Source: B25-G16 sp964549945
Lineage (GTDB): Bacteria; Desulfobacterota; DSM-4660; Desulfatiglandales; B25-G16
NCBI GenBank assembly: GCA_964549945.1
Contig: CAZJXD010000010.1
Coordinates: 1-64,000, forward strand
DNA: 64,000 bases
Reading direction: 5' to 3'
Shown here: one piece after another, positions 18,113-27,553 of the stretch
Layout: each line of letters starts with the position of its first letter
Numbering within the stretch: the stretch's first letter is position 1
Made by a program: the position numbers and the translations under genes
The notes under the pieces: model-generated
Seen by the model: only the letters and a program-made list of their open reading frames with translations
Databases searched by the model: none
What the model was told of the DNA's origin: nothing

Positions 18113-20167
18113 TTACCGTAAAAACAGACCGACCATAGGCAACACCGGTGCAATCACGAGAGACACCACTGACATCAACTTAATCAGGATATTCATTGCC
18201 GGTCCCGAGGTATCCTTAAAGGGATCACCGACGGTGTCACCGACAACAGCAGCCTTATGGTTATCGCTGCCCTTACCTCCTAAATTGCCTGCTTCTATAT
18301 ATTTCTTCGCATTATCCCAGGCGCCGCCACCGTTCGCCATGAAAAGGGCGAGAAACGCCCCCATAGCGGTAGCACCGAGGAGCATTCCTCCCAGGGTGTC
18401 CTTTCCCAAGAGGAAGCCAACCGCCACTGGAGTGAGAACGGCGACCAGACCTGGAGCAACCATCTTCCTGAGGGCTGAACCCGTGGCAATCGATACGCAG
18501 GTTGCCGGATCTGGCTTCACGCCCTCCTTTCCCTCGAGGAGCCCGGGGATTTCCCTGAATTGACGTCGTATTTCCTCTACTATGCTAAAGGCGGCCTTTC
18601 CCACCGAGGTCATCGTCAATGCCGCACAGAGCATAGGCACGATACCGCCGATAAATACCCCTATGACCACTAAGGGGTTTTTTATGTCTATTATTTGTAA
18701 GCCCGCTGCCTGTGTATACGCCACGAACAGGGCCAGTGCCGTCAACGCAGCGGAACCTATCGCGAAACCCTTACCTATGGCAGCAGTGGTGTTGCCAAGG
18801 GCGTCCAGGCTATCGGTGATCTTTCTGGTCTCAGGACCGAGGCCCGACATCTCGGATATACCCCCCGCATTGTCGGCAATTGGTCCATACGCATCGACGG
18901 TCATGGTGGCACCAACGGTTGCCAGCATCCCCACTGCTGAAAGGCCAACACCATAGATACCCGCAGCCTTAAAACCAATAAAGGTAGCAGCGCAAATGCC
19001 GAGTATGGGCAGATAGGTGGACTGCATACCAACCGCAAGTCCGGCGATGATTACCGTGGCAGGCCCGGTGGCCGATTGACTCGCAATAGCCCTGATCGGC
19101 GGCCCAGAGGTATAGTACTCCGCCAGGAGGCCGATCGCAATGCCGCACAGGAGGCCGGAAAAGATAGCCCAGAATGCGCCCCACGGCATGCCTATGGATC
19201 TGGCGATAATCGCGCTCAAGATGACGAAGATAGCGGCCGCCACAAAAGTAGTGTACCTGAGGGCACCAGCCGGATTACCCTTCTGAAAGAGCTTAATAGA
19301 AAATACGCCCACAAAAGAGCTCAGCAATCCTGCCATCGCCACCAAGATTGGCATGGCCATGTACTTGAGCTTTATGGCGAGCGGGGATAGGCCTTTGAGA
19401 ACGGGGAACTGCTCAACCAACTCGGGGGTGACGGAGAGCGTGGCTCCAATGGCAATGGTGGCAACTACCGATCCAACATAGGATTCAAATATGTCTGCTC
19501 CCATTCCCGCGATATCACCTACGTTGTCACCCACATTGTCCGCAATGACCCCTGGGTTTCGAGGATCATCCTCGGGAATACCTGCCTCGACCTTACCCAC
19601 GAGGTCGGCCCCCACGTCTGCGGCCTTTGTGTATACGCCTCCTCCAACCCTGGCGAACAAGGCGATGGAGCTTGCCCCCATGGCAAACCCATTGATATAC
19701 TGAGCAGTTTCAGGATCACCACCATAGTACCAGAACCAAAATCCAAGGCCCACAAGGCCCAAGCTTGCCACCGCGAGTCCCATCACAGAGCCGGAAAAAT
19801 AAGACACATTGAGAGCCTTAGCCTGCCCCTCCTTGTTAGCCGCCTCCGCCGTCCGAGAATTGCCAACGGTCGCGGAGCTCATGCCTGAAAATCCGGCCAA
19901 CATGGAGCAGAGCGCTCCGGTAACAAAGGCAATAGATGTTCTCCAGGAAATACCAAACCCGAGTACTAGAAAAACGATAGCGATAAAGAAGGTGAGCACG
20001 AAATATTCCTTTCTCAAAAAGGCCATGGCACCGGCATGGATCATCTCCTCCAGATCCCTCATTACTTGGGTTCCATTGGGATGGCTCTTCACATACCGAT
20101 AGATGAGATACGCGATTATCAGGCCCACGATTCCTAGGTACGGCGCATACACAGTTAACCCTTGCAT
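18113..20167 (-). CDS. hppA: Membrane-bound ion-translocating pyrophosphatase, probably potassium-dependent
   Basis: Hydrolyses pyrophosphate and pumps H+ or Na+ across the membrane, saving energy for an anaerobe. The 684-residue polytopic protein has the catalytic signatures DVGADLVGKVE (about 185) and DNVGDNVGDIAGMGAD. The GNTTAAIGKG segment carries Ala where potassium-independent enzymes carry Lys, which points to the potassium-dependent class. The ion pumped was not determined. Its ATG overlaps the pth stop by one base (TAATG). Confidence 0.95.
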   Translation of the reverse strand: MQGLTVYAPYLGIVGLIIAYLIYRYVKSHPNGTQVMRDLEEMIHAGAMAFLRKEYFVLTFFIAIVFLVLGFGISWRTSIAFVTGALCSMLAGFSGMSSATVGNSRTAEAANKEGQAKALNVSYFSGSVMGLAVASLGLVGLGFWFWYYGGDPETAQYINGFAMGASSIALFARVGGGVYTKAADVGADLVGKVEAGIPEDDPRNPGVIADNVGDNVGDIAGMGADIFESYVGSVVATIAIGATLSVTPELVEQFPVLKGLSPLAIKLKYMAMPILVAMAGLLSSFVGVFSIKLFQKGNPAGALRYTTFVAAAIFVILSAIIARSIGMPWGAFWAIFSGLLCGIAIGLLAEYYTSGPPIRAIASQSATGPATVIIAGLAVGMQSTYLPILGICAATFIGFKAAGIYGVGLSAVGMLATVGATMTVDAYGPIADNAGGISEMSGLGPETRKITDSLDALGNTTAAIGKGFAIGSAALTALALFVAYTQAAGLQIIDIKNPLVVIGVFIGGIVPMLCAALTMTSVGKAAFSIVEEIRRQFREIPGLLEGKEGVKPDPATCVSIATGSALRKMVAPGLVAVLTPVAVGFLLGKDTLGGMLLGATAMGAFLALFMANGGGAWDNAKKYIEAGNLGGKGSDNHKAAVVGDTVGDPFKDTSGPAMNILIKLMSVVSLVIAPVLPMVGLFLR

Positions 20168-20841
20168 TAGTTCTCACCCTCCTTCTCAGCAATAATCACA
20201 GAGTTGTAGCTATTCATCGCCACCTCTACCCCAGCCAGGATGAACGTCTCAATAGCCTTCACCACTATGCCTAAAACCTCCTCCATGGTTTCTCGTTGCT
20301 CTCTATCCAAGGCGCTCAGGACGAATTCCTCAATCGATTCGCCGGACAGAGGCCGCCCTATTCCAATCTTGATCCTGTTGAATCGATTCGTTCCAAGATG
20401 AGAAATGATCGACTCAACGCCCCGATGACCTCCCGCTCCGCCTGCACGCACGATCTTGACACGACCCACCTCAACATCGATGTCGTCATGGACAACCAGC
20501 ACATTGCTGAGTTTGGGCCCGTGATGCTCCACCAGATATCGAACCGCGAGCCCCGATCTATTCATGAAGGTTTGAGGGCAGGCCACTACGACCTTTTTCT
20601 CATGGTAAATCGTGGTTGTGCTTAAGGCCTGGAAGCGATGATCGGATAAATGGAGGTGTAATTCTTGACAGAAAAGATCAGCCGCCTTAAATCCAAGGTT
20701 ATGCCTCGTACCGGTGTATTCACTACCTGGATTGCCGAGCCCTACTATCAGGTATATATTATGGTTATTCCTCCTTACCTCTTGTTTCCTTGCTTTTGGT
20801 TTCCTCGACAACTTCTTCTGCCTCAACTTCTTCTGCCTCAA
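20167..20841 (-). CDS. pth: Peptidyl-tRNA hydrolase (start uncertain)
   Basis: Recycles tRNA from drop-off peptidyl-tRNA. The conserved start YLIVGLGNPGSEYTGTRHNLGF contains the catalytic His, and TFMNRSG and DDIDVEVGRVK follow as in the family. The longest frame begins inside rplY and would add about 25 basic residues that are only the shifted reading of the rplY repeat. A perfect AAGGAGG lies at 20776-20770 just before the conserved part, yet no ATG, GTG or TTG follows it in frame. The codons there are AAT AAC CAT AAT ATA TAC CTG. Either a rare start (ATA or CTG) or the upstream ATG is used. Confidence 0.9.
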   Translation of the reverse strand: MRQKKLRQKKLSRKPKARKQEVRRNNHNIYLIVGLGNPGSEYTGTRHNLGFKAADLFCQELHLHLSDHRFQALSTTTIYHEKKVVVACPQTFMNRSGLAVRYLVEHHGPKLSNVLVVHDDIDVEVGRVKIVRAGGAGGHRGVESIISHLGTNRFNRIKIGIGRPLSGESIEEFVLSALDREQRETMEEVLGIVVKAIETFILAGVEVAMNSYNSVIIAEKEGEN

Positions 20842-21427
20842 CTTCTTCTGCCTCGGCGGTTATCGTTGGGGCAACCACTGTAGCAATGGTGAGCTCCTCA
20901 TCCTCCGTTGACCTCAAGCCCGGAGGAAGGCCAATATCCCTTACATGGAGTGTATCCCCAATATCGAGGCCCGAGACATCGATTTCTATCGCGTCCACAA
21001 GATCCTTTGGTAAACACACTACGCTCAATTCCCTCCGAATATGCTCTACCATCCCTCCCTTGGTGACTCCAACGGGCGTATTGACCAACTGTATAGGGAT
21101 GCTTGCCTCGATCTCCTTTCCCATGGATATCTCACAGAAATCTACATGAAGGTAATCCCTGGTTGCCGGATCCATCTGCAACTCCTTGATCATGACCTTT
21201 TTTGATTGACTTCTTCCATTGGAGTCTATCCTGAGATCAAAGATGATGTTCTCGGCAGGCCTTCCCTTGAGCGACTTCATGAGCTCCAGGTAATCTATGG
21301 AGAGCATAACGGGCTCTGCTTCCGGCCCATAGAATATAGCGGGAAGCCTTCCTGCGCTCCTAAGCTTCCGTGAGGCACCCTTGCCTGTCTTGTTCCTCGC
21401 TTTACCATCAAGTTGTACGGTATCCAT
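20765..21427 (-). CDS. rplY: 50S ribosomal protein bL25 (CTC-type general stress form)
   Basis: 5S rRNA-binding ribosomal protein of the long CTC type, 220 residues. It has an N-terminal L25 domain (ARNKTGKGASRKLRSAGRLPAI) and a C-terminal TL5-like domain, then an acidic tail in which a 15-bp unit is repeated three times (EVEAE units, near 20815-20860). It sits between prs and pth, a conserved order. Its 3' end overlaps the longest pth reading frame. Confidence 0.94.
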   Translation of the reverse strand: MDTVQLDGKARNKTGKGASRKLRSAGRLPAIFYGPEAEPVMLSIDYLELMKSLKGRPAENIIFDLRIDSNGRSQSKKVMIKELQMDPATRDYLHVDFCEISMGKEIEASIPIQLVNTPVGVTKGGMVEHIRRELSVVCLPKDLVDAIEIDVSGLDIGDTLHVRDIGLPPGLRSTEDEELTIATVVAPTITAEAEEVEAEEVEAEEVVEETKSKETRGKEE

Positions 21428-21478
21428 TTATAGTCTCCAATAATTGAAATCCAAGAACACCACGCGCATTTCAAGCTC

Positions 21479-22429
21479 CTACACAAAAAGGGAGCTAATG
21501 GATTTCGAGAAGTACACCCGTTTTATCGCCTCCCCCAAGATCTCCGCCACGGAAACCACCGTGATCTTGGAACACCTTGAGGCCTTCTTGGTGAGCGGAA
21601 TCGTGTTGGTTACCACAAGCGATTCGATCAGGGATTCCTCTATCCTCTTAACCGCATTGCCTGAGAGTACTGGATGAACGCAGCAGGCATATACGTGTTT
21701 GACTCGGTGATGAAACAACGCCTGCGCAGCTTCAACGAGCGTTCCACCCGTGTCGATCATATCATCAAGGATGACGGCTGTCTTTCCCTTTACCTCCCCG
21801 ATGATATTCATGGCCGCGGCAACATTGGGCTCCTCCCTTCTCTTGTCTATGATAGCCAATGAGGCATTGAGCCTCTTTGCGAAGGCCCGCGCTCTCTCCA
21901 CGCCACCTGCATCGGGGGATATGATCGCGAGATTATCCTCGAAATGCTTCCGAATGTAGTTCAACAATACCGGTGCTGCAAAAAGATTGTCCACCGGGAT
22001 GTTAAAGTAGCCCTGAATCTGCCCCGCATGAAGATCGATCGAGATCACGCGATTCACCCCGGCTACCGTTATCAGGTCTGCCACGAGCTTTGCGCTTATG
22101 GGAACCCGCGGTTTCACCTTCCGATCCTGCCTCGCATAGCCATAGTAGGGGATTACCGCGGTTATGCTTCTGGCAGATGCCCTCCTGAGCGCATCGGTGA
22201 TTATCAAAAGTTGCATTAAATTATCATTCACGGGGCTACAGGTAGACTGAAGGATAAAGGCATCTCTTCCCCTCACGTTTTCATCGATCTCAACCCTAAT
22301 CTCTCCATCGCTGAAGGTCTTGTTCACCAGTGATCCAGGAAGGATCTTGAGGTAATCACACACCTCTTTGGTGAGATGAATATTGGAAGTGCCCCCGAAT
22401 AACTTCAGGTTCTCGTAAAGCTCGTTCAT
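21479..22429 (-). CDS. prs: Ribose-phosphate pyrophosphokinase
   Basis: Makes PRPP from ribose 5-phosphate and ATP for nucleotide, His and Trp synthesis. The 316 residues match the family length. The phosphoribosyl-binding signature VILDDMIDTGGTL (about 218-230) and the metal and ATP site DLHAGQIQGYF (about 130) are present. It lies downstream of tRNA-Gln and ispE on the same strand, the common proteobacterial arrangement. Confidence 0.96.
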   Translation of the reverse strand: MNELYENLKLFGGTSNIHLTKEVCDYLKILPGSLVNKTFSDGEIRVEIDENVRGRDAFILQSTCSPVNDNLMQLLIITDALRRASARSITAVIPYYGYARQDRKVKPRVPISAKLVADLITVAGVNRVISIDLHAGQIQGYFNIPVDNLFAAPVLLNYIRKHFEDNLAIISPDAGGVERARAFAKRLNASLAIIDKRREEPNVAAAMNIIGEVKGKTAVILDDMIDTGGTLVEAAQALFHHRVKHVYACCVHPVLSGNAVKRIEESLIESLVVTNTIPLTKKASRCSKITVVSVAEILGEAIKRVYFSKSISSLFV

Positions 22430-22471
22430 TGGTTATCCAGTTTTCCTCTACACCTACCGATATTCTTTTTT

Positions 22472-22546
22472 TGGCTGGGGTGGGAGGATTCGAACCCCCG
22501 AATGCGGGCTCCAAAGGCCCGTGTCTTACCACTTGACGACACCCCA
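22472..22546 (-). tRNA. tRNA-Gln (UUG anticodon), CCA encoded
   Basis: Read on the minus strand, TGGGGTG pairs with CACCCCA as the acceptor stem, followed by discriminator G and an encoded CCA. The anticodon arm is CGGGC-CTTTGGA-GCCCG with anticodon TTG, and the T loop is TTCGAAT. The position between ispE and prs is typical. Confidence 0.96.
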
Positions 22547-22629
22547 GAAAAAATAAAGATTCAAATAACTTTTTTCAGTGCTTAAATTTTAAATGTTTCA
22601 ATTGCAATGAGTCCACTCCATACGGACCT

Positions 22630-23511
22630 CTAACTCAGCCCCTTGACAACAAACACGTCTCCCCTCTTATCCGATGCAAGCATCTTCCCAGCTTCTTGGG
22701 CCTTTTTTTCTGAGTTAAAAAGACCGAAGATGCTCGGGCCACTGCCGCTCATCAAGGACCCGAGAGCACCCAACTCAATTAAGGAAGTCTTAATTGAACG
22801 AAGAAAAGGATACTTTCCGAAGGTCACTCTCTCAAGATCATTGGAAAGTATATCTGGGATATTGGTATCGGCTTTTCCAAGGTTTTTAATTTTACTCAAA
22901 TTCTCCTTTTTTGTCAACTCTAATTTGACCTTACTATAGGCCCACGCCGTAGAGACCATGATGGGGGGGCTCACGATCACGTACCAAAACGAGGGAATTC
23001 TCTCGATTGGTTGGAGCACCTCGCCTATTCCCCGCGCTACTGCCGGTCTTCGTAGGAGAAAGAACGGCACGTCAGCCCCAAGGGAAAGGGCTATTCCTTC
23101 GAGCTCACCCCTTGTCAGGGGATTCCCCCACAGCTGGTTGAGCCCCAGCAGTGTCGCCGCTGCATCGCTGCTGCCTCCCCCCAGACCAGAGGAGACGGGT
23201 ATACTCTTCGTGAGCCTGATCTGGGCTCCCCCATGGATTCCCGTATTCTCAAAGAAACGGGTAGCCGCACGATGGACCAGGTTCTCTTCGCCCCTTGGCA
23301 ACTCCCTGCCGGTACAGTAAACCTCAAGGCCTCGCTCTCGTTTGCGGATTCTCAGGGTATCATAGAGGGCCACGGGAATGAACACCGATACTATCTCGTG
23401 ATACCCATCATTCCTTAGACCTGTAATCTTCAAAAGGAGATTGAGCTTTGCCGGGGCGAGCGCCTCAATGCTGGCTTGATTAAGTAAAGGCCGGGGCGTT
23501 CGAGTGTTCAT
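22630..23511 (-). CDS. ispE: 4-diphosphocytidyl-2-C-methyl-D-erythritol kinase
   Basis: Phosphorylates CDP-methylerythritol in the MEP isoprenoid pathway; ispG of the same pathway is at 24730. The 293-residue GHMP kinase starts with APAKLNLLLKITGLRNDGYH, holds the ATP-binding loop PVSSGLGGGSSDAAA (about 105-120) and ends with the MSGSGPSIFGLF motif. It is just downstream of the DUF1844 gene. Confidence 0.95.
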   Translation of the reverse strand: MNTRTPRPLLNQASIEALAPAKLNLLLKITGLRNDGYHEIVSVFIPVALYDTLRIRKRERGLEVYCTGRELPRGEENLVHRAATRFFENTGIHGGAQIRLTKSIPVSSGLGGGSSDAAATLLGLNQLWGNPLTRGELEGIALSLGADVPFFLLRRPAVARGIGEVLQPIERIPSFWYVIVSPPIMVSTAWAYSKVKLELTKKENLSKIKNLGKADTNIPDILSNDLERVTFGKYPFLRSIKTSLIELGALGSLMSGSGPSIFGLFNSEKKAQEAGKMLASDKRGDVFVVKGLS

Positions 23512-23530
23512 TCGATTTCGTGGGGAACCA

Positions 23531-23935
23531 TCACCCTTGGCTTGCCTTCACAAATCGCATGCGCAAATCATAGAGAAGATGCTCCAGGAGGTTTTTCTCC
23601 TCCTCCGTGAGGTTCCCCTTGGTTTTGTCCTTGAGTAAAGTGATAATATCGATTGTCTGTTTCGCTAATGCCAAGTCCTTCTTCTTCTCCCCTGATTGCG
23701 GGTCCGCAATCTCTCCAAGGTGAAGGAGAATGGAGGAACTGAGAGACAGGAGAAAGGAAGAGAAATTGACCTCCGGCAAAGGGGTAAATTTCTCTTCCTT
23801 TTGCTCTGCCTTTTCGCTCTTCTTACCTTCCCCCTTTTCCTCCTTCCTCGCTTCCTCCTTTACCTTACCCTCAGTGTCAAATGTTCTCCTATCCTTAATG
23901 GTAAATCCCTCACCGCGAATTTCATCCTCGGGCAT
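23531..23935 (-). CDS. DUF1844 family protein
   Basis: A 134-residue protein with a charged, disordered N-terminal half rich in Lys and Glu. Its C-terminal half is helical and matches DUF1844 (VNFSSFLLSLSSSILLHLGEI ... LAKQTIDIITLLKDKTKGNLTEEE ... LLYDLRMRFV). The family is common in delta-proteobacteria and relatives, often next to ispE. Its function is not known to me. Confidence 0.85.
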   Translation of the reverse strand: MPEDEIRGEGFTIKDRRTFDTEGKVKEEARKEEKGEGKKSEKAEQKEEKFTPLPEVNFSSFLLSLSSSILLHLGEIADPQSGEKKKDLALAKQTIDIITLLKDKTKGNLTEEEKNLLEHLLYDLRMRFVKASQG

Positions 23936-24539
23936 ATCCTCCTCCCTCTCTCAAAGATCGTTACTCGTCACAATGATCTGAACCCGCACCTTGTCAATGA
24001 ATAAGATAAATAAGACCTGGGTTGAGCGGTTCAACGTTCGCGGTTCTCGGTTGAAATGCCCTAACTGGCTATTAACAAAAAGAAGATAGGTTGATAGGTG
24101 CAGCTGTTATGTTTCACCCAATGGGTTAAAGAAGCTGGCATGCGCCACGACGCAGACAGCATCAATAAATTTAAGTAAATAGATTATAACCTTTGAACCT
24201 GAAACCGCTCATTTTGGATAAAAATAGGATACTTATGTTTTTATATTAATTCTACCAACTTATCATTTATAATATAGCAGAATTCGCATCCCTTGTGCAA
24301 GCGTAAATCTTCGCGAAATCGCCTTGACATGGTATATCTTTTTGGTTACCTTCAAGAAACGATTTATGGATATATCGGACGTCGTCTATGGCATCGCACT
24401 CAAACGCGTGCATCGAGGGATACGCAATAGGGAAGCGGAGTTCGGGATTTCCTTGGAATTTACTAGGTAGGCCAGGAGAATGTTAAGCCCCAAATAGAGT
24501 CGGCACCTACAAGAAGGCGCGGTTACCATTATATGAAGT

Positions 24540-24707
24540 GTGAGCAAGGCGTCATGTAACGAACGGGGACAACTTCCCCGAATCTCACGTCCTCCTATAA
24601 TTTGCCGGCCATCCCTCGCCCCGCTCACTACTATCTCCCTGGACCTTACGTTACCCACTAAGGGATACGAATGTGCGGTGTCAAGCACATGACGCCCGAT
24701 CCCTTAG
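24540..24707 (+). ncRNA. Structured untranslated region ahead of ispG (candidate cis-regulatory RNA)
   Basis: The 794-bp gap 23936-24729 has no convincing gene. Its 3' part holds several strong pairings. CTAAGGGAT (24658-24666) pairs perfectly with ATCCCTTAG (24699-24707) around an inner ATGTGC/GCACAT hairpin (24671-24690). GGCGTCATGT (24548-24557) is a perfect 10-nt complement of ACATGACGCC (24687-24696) and would compete with that hairpin. CGGGGA/TCCCCG forms a further hairpin near 24564-24580. Mutually exclusive folds just before ispG suggest a switch or leader RNA. No known riboswitch class was recognised. A weak TTGACA box lies at 24324-24329. Confidence 0.45.
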
Positions 24708-24729
24708 GTAGTAAAGTTTATGGAGGAAT

Positions 24730-25812
24730 ATGGCATCGCCATTGCCCCTATCTTCTATGAAGAGACGTGCGAGCAGACAGATTGCCTTAGGTGGGATTTC
24801 CATAGGCGGCGAGGCACCTGTGGTGGTTCAATCCATGACCAACACCCCAACTCAGGATGTTGTCGCCACGGTGCGTCAAATAAAGCGATTGACCTCTGCA
24901 GGATGCGAGATCGTACGAATAGCGGTTCCAGACATACAGTCAGCCAGGGCGTTGAAGGAAATCAAAGCAAAGGTATCCCTGCCCATTATTGCGGACATTC
25001 ATTTCGATTACAGGCTCGCCCTGGCGGCTATCCAGAACGGTGCCGACGGGCTACGACTGAATCCGGGCAACATCGGGGGAAGGAGAAAGGTAAAGGAGGT
25101 AGTCTTCGCAGCGCGGGATCGGGCTGTTCCCATAAGGATTGGGGTCAATGCCGGCTCCTTGAGCAGGTCTATCCTTAAGAGCTACGGCCATCCAACGCCC
25201 GAGGCCATGGTAGAGAGCGCCATGGGGCATATAGGGATGCTGGAGGATTTCGATTTCCGGCTCATCAAGGTCTCCCTGAAATCATCCAACGTCTCCCACA
25301 TGGTATCGGCCTATCGGCTTCTCGGGGAAAAAATGGATTACCCCTTCCATCTAGGCGTTACCGAGGCCGGCAGCCTTATCTCGGGCACGGTGAAGAACAC
25401 CCTGGGCATAGGGATACTGCTCTCGGAGGGTATAGGAGACACCCTGAGGGTGTCGCTCACCTGTGATCCCGTTGAAGAGGTGAGGGTGGCATATGAGATC
25501 TTGAGGGCATTGGGTTTGAGGCAGAGGGGGGTGGAAATTATTTCCTGTCCTACCTGTGGGAGGTGTCAAATAGATCTGTTCGCATTGGTAGAAGAGATCG
25601 AACAGGCACTATCCCCTATTATCACCCCTATCAAGGTAGCTATCATGGGCTGCGTGGTGAATGGGCCCGGGGAGGCACGCGAGGCCGACGTCGGCATCGC
25701 CGGCGGACCGGGCCACGGCATATTGTTCAAGAAGGGGAGATCGGTGAGAAAAGTGGCGGAACCTGATCTGGCCAAGGTGCTCATTGAAGAAGTCAGAAAG
25801 ATGGTGAACTGA
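24730..25812 (+). CDS. ispG: 4-hydroxy-3-methylbut-2-en-1-yl diphosphate synthase (flavodoxin/ferredoxin)
   Basis: Iron-sulfur enzyme of the MEP isoprenoid pathway, 360 residues. It has the N-terminal TIM barrel (VVVQSMTNTPTQDV) and a C-terminal [4Fe-4S] domain with cysteines in SCPTCGRCQ (about 275-282) and MGCVVNGPGEA (about 310). The ATG at 24730 has GGAGG only three bases upstream; a second in-frame ATG at 24757 would shorten it by nine residues. It ends in TGA and proS begins one base later. Confidence 0.95.
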   Translation: MASPLPLSSMKRRASRQIALGGISIGGEAPVVVQSMTNTPTQDVVATVRQIKRLTSAGCEIVRIAVPDIQSARALKEIKAKVSLPIIADIHFDYRLALAAIQNGADGLRLNPGNIGGRRKVKEVVFAARDRAVPIRIGVNAGSLSRSILKSYGHPTPEAMVESAMGHIGMLEDFDFRLIKVSLKSSNVSHMVSAYRLLGEKMDYPFHLGVTEAGSLISGTVKNTLGIGILLSEGIGDTLRVSLTCDPVEEVRVAYEILRALGLRQRGVEIISCPTCGRCQIDLFALVEEIEQALSPIITPIKVAIMGCVVNGPGEAREADVGIAGGPGHGILFKKGRSVRKVAEPDLAKVLIEEVRKMVN

Positions 25813-25813
25813 T

Positions 25814-27553
25814 ATGGAATTTAGCTCAAGACGATTCTCCGAATTCTTTATTCCTACGTTAAAAGAGGTGCCTGCCGAGGCCGAGATTATAAGTCACCAG
25901 GTGATGCTCAGGGCAGGTATGATCAGAAAGCTATCGGCAGGCATCTATTCCTACCTTCCCTATGGCCTGGCGGCCCTCAAGAAGGTTGAGGATATCGTCA
26001 GGGAGGAGATGAACAGGGCCGGTGCAATCGAGCTCCTGCTGCCAAGCGTCCAACCGGGTGAGCTATGGATGGAGAGCGGCCGATGGAACCATTACGGACC
26101 GGAACTTCTGAGGTTCAGGGATCGGCATAACAGGGAATCATGCCTCGGTCCCACCCACGAGGAGGTCATCACCGATATCGTGCGAAGGGAGATCCATTCA
26201 TACAAACAGCTTCCCATCACCCTCTACCAGATCCAGACCAAGTTCAGGGATGAAATCAGGCCGAGATTCGGGGTTATGAGGGCCCGGGAATTCATCATGA
26301 AGGACGCCTACAGCTTCGATATGGATGAACAGGGGTGCAACAGAAGCTATGAAAAGATGTATAGGGCCTACGAGGCGATCTTCAGGCGATGTGGGCTGAG
26401 GTTTCGGGCAGTAGAGGCCGATACCGGGCCTATCGGCGGCAGCTTCTCCCATGAGTTCATGGTGCTATCGGATACCGGCGAGGATGACATCGTGAGCTGT
26501 CAGAGCTGCCCCTATGCCTCGAACCTGGAAAAGGCAGAGTCGGGAGAAAAAGAGAAAACCTCTTCAGCCCCCGAGGAGGAAAGGGAATTCCAGGTCGTGG
26601 ATACACCTGAGGTAAGGACCATCGAGGAGGTCACGAGCTTTCTCTCCGTTGACCCCGAAAAGGTCGTCAAGACACTCATCTATCAAACCGAGGGAGGCCC
26701 CGTGGCGCTCCTGGTAAGGGGCGACCATGAGTTGAATGAGACAAAGGCGAGAAACGCCCTCAACGCGGAAGAGCTCGCTATGGCAGATCCCGACACCGTA
26801 CTGGAGGTCACTGGAGCACCCATGGGCTTTGCAGGTGCCATGGGGCTGGAGGTAAAGATACTGGCTGACCTTTCTTTAAAAGGGATGAAGAACATGGTGA
26901 TGGGGGCGAACCAGGAAGACAGGCATGTGCGAAACGTGAATGAGGGAAGGGACTTCCGGGTGGATCAATACGCGGATCTGCGGATGATCACCCCTTCAGA
27001 CCCATGCCCTCGGTGTGGAGGAGAGCTGCGGTTTGGCAAGGGCATCGAGGTCGGCCATGTCTTTAAGCTCGGGGTGAAGTACAGCAAGGCCCTCAAGGCC
27101 AACTTCTTAGATAAGAATGGCCAGGAAACTCCCATCATCATGGGATGCTATGGTATAGGGATCGGCAGGACTGTGGCTGCCGCTATAGAACAGTGTCACG
27201 ACGAGAACGGCATCATCTTTCCCATATCCATCTCCCCCTTTGAGGTCACCATGCTGCCCCTCGAGCTTTATGAATCCCGGGTGAAAGAGGTGGCCGAACA
27301 GCTTTACGGACACCTGAGCGACGGGGGCCTGTCGGTCTTTCTCGATGACAGGGATGAGAGGCCGGGTTTCAAATTCAAGGACGCCGATCTCCTTGGCACG
27401 CCCGTGAGGGTCACCGTCAGCACGAGGACCCTTCAAAAGGACTCCGTGGAGATCAAGCTGAGGTCCAGCCCGAAACTCGATCTGATTCCAGTGCGAGATG
27501 CCGCCAAGGCAATAAGGAACACGGTACAGATCCTCTATGATTCGCTTAAATGA
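25814..27553 (+). CDS. proS: Prolyl-tRNA synthetase with editing domain
   Basis: Charges tRNA-Pro. The 579-residue bacterial-type class II synthetase has motif 2 in QTKFRDEIRPRFGVMRAREFIMKDAYSF (about 140-165). It carries the inserted YbaK-like editing domain between motifs 2 and 3 (about 225-400). Motif 3 (CYGIGIGRT) is near 445, and the C-terminal anticodon-binding domain follows. Its last codons overlap the first codons of rel. It ends in TGA. Confidence 0.96.
   Translation: MEFSSRRFSEFFIPTLKEVPAEAEIISHQVMLRAGMIRKLSAGIYSYLPYGLAALKKVEDIVREEMNRAGAIELLLPSVQPGELWMESGRWNHYGPELLRFRDRHNRESCLGPTHEEVITDIVRREIHSYKQLPITLYQIQTKFRDEIRPRFGVMRAREFIMKDAYSFDMDEQGCNRSYEKMYRAYEAIFRRCGLRFRAVEADTGPIGGSFSHEFMVLSDTGEDDIVSCQSCPYASNLEKAESGEKEKTSSAPEEEREFQVVDTPEVRTIEEVTSFLSVDPEKVVKTLIYQTEGGPVALLVRGDHELNETKARNALNAEELAMADPDTVLEVTGAPMGFAGAMGLEVKILADLSLKGMKNMVMGANQEDRHVRNVNEGRDFRVDQYADLRMITPSDPCPRCGGELRFGKGIEVGHVFKLGVKYSKALKANFLDKNGQETPIIMGCYGIGIGRTVAAAIEQCHDENGIIFPISISPFEVTMLPLELYESRVKEVAEQLYGHLSDGGLSVFLDDRDERPGFKFKDADLLGTPVRVTVSTRTLQKDSVEIKLRSSPKLDLIPVRDAAKAIRNTVQILYDSLK

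Noticed and set aside
24386..24688. 100-codon frame on the minus strand upstream of ispG
   Set aside because: No ribosome binding site, no family resemblance, and it lies over the strong hairpins; the region looks like RNA rather than protein.
24540..24710. A tRNA-Sec, tmRNA, 6S or RNase P RNA in the gap before ispG
   Set aside because: No T-loop sequence, CCA end, tag frame or conserved core of these RNAs was found, despite strong stems.
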